7,233 nt of DNA from Clostridiales bacterium (GCA_003149835.1 QAMX01000043.1:1-7233), one strand, 5' to 3'. Positions 1 through 5,508 are shown, numbered from the stretch's first letter. Numbers and translations: made by a program. The notes: generated from the sequence alone by a model not told the origin.

Positions 1-6
1 TTTTGA
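1..6 (+). CDS. Possible last codon and stop of a YbaB/EbfC-type gene (5' part outside window)
   Basis: The first six bases read TTT TGA, a phenylalanine followed by a stop. YbaB/EbfC nucleoid-associated proteins lie directly upstream of recR in very many bacteria and several end in Gly-Leu-Phe, so this fits the tail of that gene, 71 bases before the recR start. Two codons cannot prove identity. The call rests on gene order and is only a suggestion. Confidence 0.25.
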   Translation, partial: F

Positions 7-59
7 AAGGCCCCGCCGCGGCGCATCCGTTTGCGCGCCCTGAAATATCCTGCCGTCAA

Positions 60-66
60 AGGAGAG
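60..66 (+). promoter_or_regulatory. Ribosome binding site fixing the recR start
   Basis: AGGAGAG lies 11 bases before the ATG at 78. The reading frame is open further upstream through a TTG at 3, but only the ATG at 78 has this site, and the protein from there begins exactly where RecR proteins usually do. Confidence 0.75.
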
Positions 67-77
67 AGACAACGCCT

Positions 78-683
78 ATGCCGGATACCCCCTTCGCCGC
101 GCCTGTGGAGCGGCTGATCGAATATTTTCAGCGCCTGCCCGGAATCGGCCGGAAAAGCGCGCAGCGGCTGGCCTTTCACGTCATGAGCATGGACGAAAAG
201 GCCGCGCAGGGCTTTGCCGACGCCATTCTCGACGTCAAGCACACGATTTTTCAGTGCAAAATCTGCCAGAATCTCACCGACCGGGAGACGTGCGCCGTCT
301 GCTCCAATCCGGCGCGCGACCAGTCGACCGTCTGCGTGGTCGAATCGCCGACCGACGTCGCCGCCATTGAGCGGACCAAGGAATACCGCGGCGTCTACCA
401 TGTGCTGCACGGCGTGATCTCCCCGCTCAACCAGATCGGGCCGGAGGACATCAAGATCAAGGAGCTGCTCGCGCGCGTCGGGAGCGGCCTGATCTCCGAG
501 GTCATCATGGCGACCGACCCCGACACCACCGGCGAAACCACGGCGATGTATATTTCCGGCCTGCTGCGGCCGCTCGGCGTGCGCGTCACCCGCCTCGCCT
601 ACGGCATTCCGGTCGGCGGTCACCTCGAATTTGCCGACGAGGTGACGCTGCTGCGCGCGCTCGAAGGCCGCCGCGACATATAG
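78..683 (+). CDS. recR: Recombination mediator protein RecR
   Basis: RecR is a cytoplasmic ring-forming DNA-binding protein that works with RecO (and RecF) to load RecA onto single-stranded gaps during recombinational repair. The 201-residue product has the family's usual length and full domain order. There is a helix-hairpin-helix around residues 19-34 (LPGIGRKSAQRLAFH) and a four-cysteine zinc finger (C60, C63, C72, C75). A Toprim domain starts near residue 84 with its acidic residue E89 (VVESPTDV), and the C-terminus holds the YGIPVGGHLEFAD motif. The start is the ATG with a good ribosome site. The second acidic Toprim motif reads ATDPDTTGETTAMYI (145-159), where the RecR proteins I recall have ATNP..EGEATA. 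This is a small but visible deviation. The upstream neighbour is probably ybaB and a strong terminator follows, so recR is the last gene of its unit. Confidence 0.97.
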   Translation: MPDTPFAAPVERLIEYFQRLPGIGRKSAQRLAFHVMSMDEKAAQGFADAILDVKHTIFQCKICQNLTDRETCAVCSNPARDQSTVCVVESPTDVAAIERTKEYRGVYHVLHGVISPLNQIGPEDIKIKELLARVGSGLISEVIMATDPDTTGETTAMYISGLLRPLGVRVTRLAYGIPVGGHLEFADEVTLLRALEGRRDI

Positions 684-723
684 CCGCCCGGCCCGCGCGG
701 CTCCCCGCCGTTTCTCCGGACTG

Positions 724-773
724 AAAAAAGGCCCCGAGCGCCCTTGTCTGTACAAGGGCGCTCGGGGCCTTTC
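724..773. terminator. Bidirectional hairpin terminator between recR and the GNAT gene
   Basis: Bases 727-747 and 752-772 form a perfect 21-bp stem around the four-base loop CTGT. On the minus strand the stem runs into six T residues (complement of 724-729), an excellent intrinsic terminator for transcripts coming from the GNAT gene. On the plus strand the T run is short and partly inside the stem, so termination after recR is plausible but less textbook. It lies 41 bases after the recR stop. Confidence 0.85.
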
Positions 774-965
774 TGCGCCGCAGCGGGCGCGCAAAGGCTT
801 TACACTCTCCGATTTTCCGGCGCAGCGTTTTTTGGGAGGCGCCGCATGGCCGCAGGCAGAGCCGCCCTTGCCCGCTTGATCCGGCTCTCTGCCAGCGAAG
901 CCGGTGATCTCTTTCAGAAAGCGCGCCGGCTGCCGGGCAGCGAAAATCCGTATCAAAAGATCCGC
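774..965. other. Intergenic stretch with no supported gene
   Basis: Between the terminator and the acetyltransferase stop I see no gene I can support. An imperfect inverted repeat (855-864 with 882-893, a 2-base bulge) could fold in RNA. A short plus-strand frame from an ATG at 846, with GGGAGG six bases upstream, runs antisense into the GNAT gene and resembles nothing I know. On the minus strand the GNAT frame stays open after its stop codon, which is expected in GC-rich DNA. Confidence 0.5.
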
Positions 966-1550
966 TTACAAATTTTCAACAAAGTGGTTTTCGTATCGGT
1001 TCCAGTACTCTCTGTATACGCGGTCGTCATGTCCGTCTAAATTGATCTGATACATTCTGAACGTAACGAAAAAGTTCTTCGGCTGCCACAGTTCCTCATA
1101 AGAATACCGGTAGCGCATCCCCAAGGCCCTCATCACATTGCCGCTGCGCGGGTTATTGACGTCATGCGTGGCGGTGAGATACGGCATACCGTCTTTTTTC
1201 ACCTGTTCCAGCACGGCCCGGCCGGCCTCGCTTGTAATGCCTTTGTGCCAAAATTCCCTGCGCAGCCCATAGCCGAGGTCATGGCTGCTATCTGTGCCGA
1301 CATTCACATATCCAATCGGAACGTTGTCGTCTTTTAAGCAGACCGCGTATCGATAGCCGCAGGGCCTGGCATATTCTTTTGCATATCGTTCTTCAAAAAA
1401 CGCCCCTGCTTCCTCGATGGATTGCAGGGGAAACCACGGTAAAAACCGGTTCACGTCCGCATCGCTGTAAATTTTATACAGAGCGCCCAGATCATCTGCT
1501 GTGAATTTTCTCAAAATCAGCCTTTCGGTTTCAAGCGCCGGGGTATTCAT
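966..1550 (-). CDS. GNAT family N-acetyltransferase (RimJ/RimL-like)
   Basis: The 194-residue product is a cytoplasmic GCN5-related acetyltransferase that would move an acetyl group from acetyl-CoA to an amine on a protein end or small molecule. The substrate is not predictable. It opens with the typical beta-1 strand TERLILRKF (8-16). It continues with the VPIGYV strand (77-82) and the acetyl-CoA loop region GLRREFWHKGITSEAG (95-110). It then has the NNPRSGNVMRALGMRY segment (132-147), matching the N-x-x-S-x-x-v-x-x-x-lGf signature of the Acetyltransf_3 branch. The start is the ATG preceded by GGAGG seven bases upstream. The open frame extends further, but into the region just downstream of rnpB. 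GC is about 51% by hand count over 1021-1550, against about 60-70% in lines sampled from recR and the URO-D gene, suggesting later acquisition. No promoter of its own is convincing, so read-through from rnpB is possible. Confidence 0.9.
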   Translation of the reverse strand: MNTPALETERLILRKFTADDLGALYKIYSDADVNRFLPWFPLQSIEEAGAFFEERYAKEYARPCGYRYAVCLKDDNVPIGYVNVGTDSSHDLGYGLRREFWHKGITSEAGRAVLEQVKKDGMPYLTATHDVNNPRSGNVMRALGMRYRYSYEELWQPKNFFVTFRMYQINLDGHDDRVYREYWNRYENHFVENL

Positions 1551-1557
1551 CTTCTTT

Positions 1558-1562
1558 CCTCC
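1558..1562 (-). promoter_or_regulatory. Ribosome binding site of the GNAT gene
   Basis: On the minus strand GGAGG sits seven bases before the ATG at 1550. It selects this ATG over in-frame upstream start codons in a frame that stays open into the rnpB flank. Confidence 0.75.
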
Positions 1563-1673
1563 CTTTCTGCTTCGACTGTTTCCGCTCTGACACACCGAAT
1601 CCCGCCGCATAGCCGTTTCGCCGGTCCCGGGCGGACAAAAGCCCCTTTTATCCGGGTCAGACGAATCAAGCGC

Positions 1674-1698
1674 GCCGCGGAAAACAAAATTCCGCGGC
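1674..1698 (-). other. Hairpin between rnpB and the GNAT gene, competing with the terminator stem
   Basis: GCCGCGGAA (1674-1682) pairs perfectly with TTCCGCGGC (1690-1698) around a seven-base loop. Its 1690-1698 arm overlaps the downstream arm of the hairpin at 1695-1711, so the two structures exclude each other. On the minus strand it is not followed by a T run, so it is unlikely to be a terminator by itself. Confidence 0.4.
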
Positions 1699-1711
1699 AC
1701 GCTCGGCGCCG
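1681..1711 (-). terminator. Candidate rnpB terminator
   Basis: Reading on the minus strand, CGGCGC (1711-1706) pairs with GTGCCG (1700-1695), with one G-U pair and a five-base loop. After CGGAA comes the T-rich stretch TTTTGTTTT. It lies about 15 bases past the rnpB 3' end. The stem is short and the T run is offset by five bases, so this is a moderate candidate and may be leaky into the GNAT gene. Confidence 0.4.
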
Positions 1712-1725
1712 TTTTTGCAGGTTTA

Positions 1726-2100
1726 GAGAGCCTGTAAGCCGGGTTCTGTCCCTCCCGCGAAGCGCGGGAATGAGCCGCCATCTATCTGGGACGCGCGTCG
1801 CCGCGCGCCTCCTGCCACCATCCTCGGATATGCGCCGGGCAGACGCCGCGGCGCGGACTGTCCGCGCCGCCATCCGGTCGGGTGTTGCTTCGGATAGAGT
1901 TTACATGAACGGCCGGTTACCCGGCCGACAGCGGGCGCTTATCTCCGCTTTTCCACCCTTACCGCCGGAAAGCTCCGGCGGCGGTATCTCTCTGTTGCAC
2001 TTGTCCTGAGGTTTCCCCCGGCGGGCGTTACCCGTTATCCTGCCCTGCGAAGCCCGGACTTTCCTCATGGGGAATCCCCCACGCGGCGGCACAGCTCTCA
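1726..2100 (-). ncRNA. rnpB: RNase P RNA (class A-type)
   Basis: This is the catalytic RNA of ribonuclease P, which with the RnpA protein trims the 5' leader from pre-tRNAs. On the minus strand it carries the universal blocks in order. GAGGAAAGTCCGGGC is at 2066-2052, AGTGCAACAGAGAGAT at 2001-1986, GGTAAGGGTGGAAAAG at about 1965-1950, and ACAGAACCCGGCTTA at 1749-1735. The ends are set by helix P1, GAGAGC (2099-2094) pairing with GCTCTC (1731-1726), giving a length near 375 nt, normal for the family. The general order and the AGGGTG.AA block fit the ancestral A type rather than the Bacillus B type. Exact mature ends may differ by a few bases. Open reading frames on either strand here are chance products of the RNA gene. 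Confidence 0.96.
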
Positions 2101-2114
2101 TGCCTGCGCCCTTT

Positions 2115-2143
2115 ATTATACACGAAATTTGTGAAAACGTAAA
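2115..2143 (-). promoter_or_regulatory. Sigma-A type promoter of rnpB
   Basis: On the minus strand TTTACG (2143-2138), a 17-base spacer and a perfect TATAAT (2120-2115) precede rnpB. Transcription should start near 2108, only about eight bases before the P1 helix, so little or no 5' trimming would be needed. Confidence 0.85.
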
Positions 2144-2203
2144 GGGGCGCGGCTGTGGATTTTCGCCGCTTGGGCGGATGTTTTTCGATTGTCCAAAAAA
2201 CGC

Positions 2204-2232
2204 TTGCAAACCGCCCCCGAAGCCTGTATAAT
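2204..2232 (+). promoter_or_regulatory. Sigma-A type promoter of the URO-D-like gene
   Basis: TTGCAA (2204-2209), a 17-base spacer and a perfect TATAAT (2227-2232) point right. The predicted start is near 2239, leaving a leader of about 62 bases. Its -35 box lies 60 bases from the -35 box of the divergent rnpB promoter. Confidence 0.85.
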
Positions 2233-2250
2233 GGTCTGCATGAAGCATAC

Positions 2251-2279
2251 GGTCTCCGCCGGCCTGCGCCGCGGAGGCC
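2251..2279 (+). promoter_or_regulatory. Leader hairpin before the URO-D-like gene
   Basis: GGTCTCCGC (2251-2259) pairs with GCGGAGGCC (2271-2279), with one G-U pair and an 11-base loop. The stem ends two bases before the only Shine-Dalgarno-like run, GGAAGGG (2281-2287), which sits 14 bases from the ATG, longer than usual. The hairpin may affect translation or RNA stability. It does not match any riboswitch I recognise. Confidence 0.45.
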
Positions 2280-2301
2280 CGGAAGGGAATGAGCTGGGGT
2301 T

Positions 2302-3411
2302 ATGACGCATGCAGAGCGATTCAAAAGCGCGCTTCGGTTCAAGCCGGTGGATAAGATCCCGTTCTCACCCGGCGGCCCGCGCGAGTCGACGGTGGCCCGC
2401 TGGAAGTCGGACGGAATGCCCGGCGACAGCTGGCAGGCGGCGCTGTGCGAGGCGCTGGGGCTCGACCTCTCGGAGCAGAAGAGTTTTTCCATGGACGTCG
2501 AGACAAAAATGCGCCCGACGTTTGAGGAAAAGGTGCTTTCTCACGAAAACGGGCATTATATCGTCCGCGACTGGATGGGCGCGGTGACGGAGATTTCCGA
2601 CCGCTTCGATTACACCTACATCCGCACGGCTAAGGACTTTGTGACGCGCAAGTGGCACCGCTTTCCCGTGCAGACCCGCGCGGAGTGGGACGATATGCGG
2701 GCGCGCTACGATTCGGACGACCCGGCGCGCTATGCAAAAATCGAAGCCGCGCCGGCGCCGGAGGGCGTCCTGCACACCATGGCGGTCAACGGCCCGTTTT
2801 GGCAGATGCGCGAGTGGATGGGCTTTGAGGGGCTCTGCTTCGCCATGGCCGACGACCCGGAGCTGGTCGACGAAATGGCGCTGTTCTGGGAGGAATACGT
2901 CGCGCGCGTGCTCGCCAGAGCGCTGAAAAGCTGCAAAATCGACCACATCATCGTCAACGAGGACATGGCCTACAAGGCGCATTCGATGATCTCTCCGGAA
3001 ATGACGAAACGGTATGTGATCCCGTCGTACCGGCGCTGGAAAAAGCTCATCGAGGCCTCCGGAAGCGACTGTATCTTCGATATCGATTCCGACGGCTATG
3101 TGGGCACGCTGATTCCGCTCTGGATTGAGGCCGATATCCATGTGAATTCGCCGCTCGAAGTCGCGGCTCATAACGACATCAACGCCTACCGCGCCGCCTA
3201 CGGGACGGAAATCGCCTTCCGCGGCGGCGTCGACAAGCGCAAAATCGCCGCCGGCGGCGGCGAGCTGCGGGCGGAGATGAAGCGTCTGGAACCGGCCGTC
3301 AACGCGGGCGGCTATATTCCCGGCTGCGACCACGGCGTGCCGTTTGACATCTCGTGGCAGAATTTCGTGGATTACTGCGGGATTCTCGCCCGTATGACCG
3401 GCTGGAAATAG
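2302..3411 (+). CDS. URO-D superfamily protein (uroporphyrinogen decarboxylase-like, not HemE)
   Basis: The 369-residue product belongs to the URO-D fold, which includes haem-pathway decarboxylase HemE and corrinoid-dependent methyltransferases such as MtaA. The N-terminus (ERFKSALRFKPVDKIPF, 5-21) is the family opening. The C-terminal half carries IVNEDMAYK (217-225), DIDSDGYVGTLIPL (260-273), FRGGVDKR (306-313) and GGYIPGCDHGVPFDIS (336-351). HemE's RQAGRY-type N-terminal motif is absent, so haem synthesis is unlikely. Where MtaA-type enzymes have a zinc-binding H-x-C, this protein seems to have D-x-D-S-D, although a cysteine (C342) remains in the last motif. The substrate and reaction are unknown. 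I see no signal peptide or membrane segment. The ATG is forced by an in-frame stop at 2290-2292, and the ribosome site is weak. It has its own promoter and no clear terminator after it, so it is probably cotranscribed with the DUF4838 gene. Confidence 0.88.
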   Translation: MTHAERFKSALRFKPVDKIPFSPGGPRESTVARWKSDGMPGDSWQAALCEALGLDLSEQKSFSMDVETKMRPTFEEKVLSHENGHYIVRDWMGAVTEISDRFDYTYIRTAKDFVTRKWHRFPVQTRAEWDDMRARYDSDDPARYAKIEAAPAPEGVLHTMAVNGPFWQMREWMGFEGLCFAMADDPELVDEMALFWEEYVARVLARALKSCKIDHIIVNEDMAYKAHSMISPEMTKRYVIPSYRRWKKLIEASGSDCIFDIDSDGYVGTLIPLWIEADIHVNSPLEVAAHNDINAYRAAYGTEIAFRGGVDKRKIAAGGGELRAEMKRLEPAVNAGGYIPGCDHGVPFDISWQNFVDYCGILARMTGWK

Positions 3412-3490
3412 ACGGCGCGCTCTGTCCGCCGGAGCGGAAAGAGCCCCGGCCGGCGAGACGAAACAAGACAGATGAAACGAAGGAAATAGT

Positions 3491-3655
3491 CGATTGTAAA
3501 ACTGCGTTTTCCAATCGAGAGACTCGCGCTGATCGCACTCGCTGCGCTCGTTTGGCCGGCGCGAGGGCTCGCTTTGCTCGCCAAAGTCGAGTTTTTGAGG
3601 TGGCAAAGCCGCCTCAAAAACGAATTTGAATGGGAAAGCAAGAGTTTTACAATCG
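3491..3655. repeat. 165-bp intergenic inverted-repeat element (MITE-like or palindromic repeat)
   Basis: The element is bounded by perfect 13-base inverted repeats, CGATTGTAAAACT (3491-3503) and its complement (3643-3655). The similarity continues inward imperfectly (GCGTTTTCC against GCTTTCCC on the other strand). Inside are a strong hairpin at 3591-3621 and runs of related CTCG/GAGC words at 3521-3590 that can pair with one another, for example TTTGGC with GCCAAA. Every frame is largely open but none looks like a protein. The build suggests a non-autonomous mobile or structural repeat. It fills most of the gap between the URO-D-like and DUF4838 genes and ends 33 bases before the latter's start. 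Only one copy lies in this window, so dispersal is unproven. Confidence 0.65.
3591..3621. repeat. Strong hairpin inside the repeat element
   Basis: Bases 3591-3604 pair with 3608-3621 around an AAA loop. This gives 14 pairs with one G-T pair (3601-3611), starting with an A/T-rich GTTTTT/AAAAAC base. No T run follows on either strand, so it is not a standard terminator. In a read-through transcript it could shield RNA from exonucleases or mark a processing point. Confidence 0.65.
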
Positions 3656-3674
3656 CCTAAACGAAGTAAAATAA

Positions 3675-3680
3675 AGGAGG
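3675..3680 (+). promoter_or_regulatory. Ribosome binding site of the DUF4838 gene
   Basis: A perfect AGGAGG lies eight bases before the ATG at 3689. It rules out the in-frame ATG at 3626, which would start inside the inverted-repeat element and has no such site. Confidence 0.9.
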
Positions 3681-3688
3681 CAAGCCCT

Positions 3689-5461
3689 ATGCTCACGCTT
3701 GCAAAAGACAAAAGCACGGATTACCGCATCGTCGTTTCCGAATCCGCCCCGGTCAGCGATCTCCACGCCGCCGGCGAGCTGGCCGGCTTTCTGCGCGAAA
3801 TTTCCGGCGCGGTTTTCCCCGTCGTGACCGACGCGGAGCCGCCGGCGGACAAGGAGATCCTCGTCGGCCTTTCCAACCGCACGGAAAAATATCTCCGGCG
3901 CATGGAGCCGCTCCGGAACGAGGGCTGCTACATCCGCACCGACTATCAGCGGCTGGTTCTGGCCGGCAAGGGAACGCGCGGAACGCTTTACGCCGTCTAC
4001 GGATTTTTGGAGGAATTTTTGGGCTGCCGCTGGTTTACCGCGGAGGTCAGCCACATCCCGAAGCGCGGCGAGCTGACGATCCCCTCCATCGCCAAGCTGG
4101 ATCAGCCGGCGTTTGAATACCGCGAGCCGTTTTTCTACGAGGCGTTTGACGGCGACTGGGCCGTGCGCAACCGCGTCAACAGCAACGCGGCGGCGCTCGA
4201 CGCGGCGCGCGGCGGAAAAATGACCTACGGCCGCTTCGGCCACACCTTCAACGAGCTCGTCCCGCCCGACCGCTATTTTGACGAGCATCCGGAATATTTC
4301 AGCATGGTCAACGGCGAGCGGCTCCGGGAGAGAACGCAGCTCTGCCTCACCAATCCCGACGTGCTGCGCATCGCCACCGAAAAGGTGCGCGAATGGATGC
4401 GCAGTATGCCGGAAGCGGCGATTTTCTCCGTCTCTCAAAACGACTGCCAAAACCGCTGCGAATGCCCGGACTGCCGGAAGCTTGAAGAGGAGGAGGGCGC
4501 CGCATCGGGCCCGATTATCCGGTTTGTCAACCAGATCGCCGAGGCGCTGGAAGAGGAGTTTCCGGATAAGAAAATCGACACCTTCGCCTATTCGTATTCC
4601 TACCGCGCGCCCCGCCATGTCCGGCCGCACAAAAACGTCGTCGTGCGGATGTGCGACATCGAGTGCTGCTTTGTCCATCCGCTGACCGACAACTGCCCAA
4701 ACTGGCCGAAAACGCCGGAAAAGCTGAAAGACCGGACGTTTCCCAACGAGCTTGCGCGCTGGGCGAAGCTGTGCGACAATATGTATGTCTGGGATTACTG
4801 CACCAATTTTATCCACTTTCTGATGCCGCGGCCCGACCTGCCCGTGCTGCCGGCCAATCTCCGCTTTTTCCGTGATAACGGCGTCAAGGGGCTGTTTGAA
4901 CAGGGCTCCTACGTCTCGCCCGGCGGCTATATGGCCGAGCTGAAGGCGTATCTGCTGGCCAAGCTGATGTGGAACCCGGACGCCGACGAAGCGGTGATCA
5001 CCGACGAGTTTCTCGCCGGCGTCTACGGCTGCGGCGCAGGGCTGGTGCGGAAGATTATGGACACCTTCCGGGCGGATTATCTCGCCTCCGGCGAGCACCT
5101 CTATTTCTCGACGCACGCGGGCAAGCTGTTCACGACGCTGGATTTTGCCGGGCTGGAAAAATACCGCGCGATGTTCGCCCGGCTTGAAGCGCTGGCGCTG
5201 AACGAGCAGCAGGCGAAAGCCGTCCGCAAATTCAAGCTCTGCTTCCGCTATCTCGAACTGTATAAGATGCCGCTGGACTATCCGGAGCGCGACCTGATTA
5301 TCGATCGGTTTGTGGCGGATCTCAAAGAATTCGGCGTGACAAAATTTGAGGAAACCTATTCGCTCGAACGCTCGGTGGAGTGGATGCGGGAGAGCCTGGA
5401 CCCGGACCGCAAGTTTTACGGCGACTGGGAGACCGAGGCCGATACCATGATCGAGCCGTAA
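3689..5461 (+). CDS. DUF4838 domain protein (alpha-glucuronidase-like N-terminal region)
   Basis: The 590-residue product matches the DUF4838 architecture. Residues about 11-130 resemble the non-catalytic N-terminal domain of GH67/GH20-type glycosidases, with the typical GTLYAVYGFLEEFLGCRWF (98-116). The DUF4838 core follows, with RFGHTFNELVPP (182-193), HPEYFSMVNGER (200-211) and SVSQNDCQNRCECPDC (247-262). It continues through SGPIIRFVNQIAEALEEEFP (273-292) and AYSYSYRAPRHVRPHKNVVVR (300-320). C253, C257, C259 and C262 form a C-x3-C-x-C-x2-C cluster that could bind metal. The family is assumed to act on carbohydrates, but I know of no settled activity. No signal peptide is visible, so it should work in the cytoplasm, after import of its substrate. 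It is probably cotranscribed with the URO-D-like gene upstream and is followed by a terminator 18 bases after its stop. Confidence 0.88.
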   Translation: MLTLAKDKSTDYRIVVSESAPVSDLHAAGELAGFLREISGAVFPVVTDAEPPADKEILVGLSNRTEKYLRRMEPLRNEGCYIRTDYQRLVLAGKGTRGTLYAVYGFLEEFLGCRWFTAEVSHIPKRGELTIPSIAKLDQPAFEYREPFFYEAFDGDWAVRNRVNSNAAALDAARGGKMTYGRFGHTFNELVPPDRYFDEHPEYFSMVNGERLRERTQLCLTNPDVLRIATEKVREWMRSMPEAAIFSVSQNDCQNRCECPDCRKLEEEEGAASGPIIRFVNQIAEALEEEFPDKKIDTFAYSYSYRAPRHVRPHKNVVVRMCDIECCFVHPLTDNCPNWPKTPEKLKDRTFPNELARWAKLCDNMYVWDYCTNFIHFLMPRPDLPVLPANLRFFRDNGVKGLFEQGSYVSPGGYMAELKAYLLAKLMWNPDADEAVITDEFLAGVYGCGAGLVRKIMDTFRADYLASGEHLYFSTHAGKLFTTLDFAGLEKYRAMFARLEALALNEQQAKAVRKFKLCFRYLELYKMPLDYPERDLIIDRFVADLKEFGVTKFEETYSLERSVEWMRESLDPDRKFYGDWETEADTMIEP

Positions 5462-5479
5462 GCGGCCTGCTTCCGCGCC

Positions 5480-5508
5480 GCGCGCCCGTTTTTTACGGGC
5501 GCGCTTTT
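5480..5508 (+). terminator. Intrinsic terminator of the DUF4838 gene
   Basis: GCGCGCCCGT (5480-5489) pairs perfectly with ACGGGCGCGC (5495-5504) around a TTTTT loop and is followed by TTTT. It overlaps the convergent glycosyltransferase gene, whose stop codon complement is 5493-5495. On the minus strand no T run follows the stem, so it would terminate mainly the plus-strand transcript. Confidence 0.9.

Larger units (their letters stand above)
3475..3673 (+). repeat. Short direct repeats flanking the inverted-repeat element
   Basis: AAACGAAG occurs at 3475-3482 and again at 3659-3666, and both copies are followed by similar A-rich sequence. The copies lie 8 and 3 bases outside the inverted-repeat ends, so they are not a clean target-site duplication. 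They could be a degraded one or part of the element's margin. Confidence 0.35.

Noticed and set aside
846..1040. A 64-codon plus-strand frame with GGGAGG six bases before its ATG
   Set aside because: The ribosome site is good, but the last third is antisense to the GNAT gene, no promoter is visible and the peptide resembles nothing known. It is kept only as a note.
1547..2248. Several open reading frames on both strands across 1547-2248, for example proteins of 79-115 residues
   Set aside because: They lie over rnpB and its flanks. The RNA has all conserved RNase P blocks, and the predicted peptides resemble no family.
2302..3411. Haem-pathway uroporphyrinogen decarboxylase hemE
   Set aside because: The N-terminal HemE motif is absent, the C-terminal motifs belong to the URO-D-like branch, and no other haem genes are nearby.
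3427..3463. Terminator after the URO-D-like gene (CGCCGG and CCGGCG arms)
   Set aside because: The possible stem is only six pairs with a long loop and no T run follows, so it does not look like an intrinsic terminator.
3521..3621. CRISPR-like array in the repetitive CTCG/GAGC region
   Set aside because: There are no evenly spaced direct repeats with unique spacers. The words are palindromic parts of one element.
3646..3672. Promoter formed by the right end of the repeat element (TTTACA and TAAAAT) before the DUF4838 gene
   Set aside because: The spacer is only 15 bases, and the start would fall within or beside the ribosome site, leaving almost no leader.
2365..3717. A 450-codon minus-strand frame opposite the URO-D-like gene
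   Set aside because: It mirrors a well-supported gene in GC-rich DNA, has no family features, and begins downstream of the repeat element without a ribosome site.
3647..5116. A 489-codon minus-strand frame opposite the DUF4838 gene
   Set aside because: It is the usual shadow frame of GC-rich coding sequence. The composition is rich in R, A, V and H without motifs, and the plus strand has a clear family match and ribosome site.
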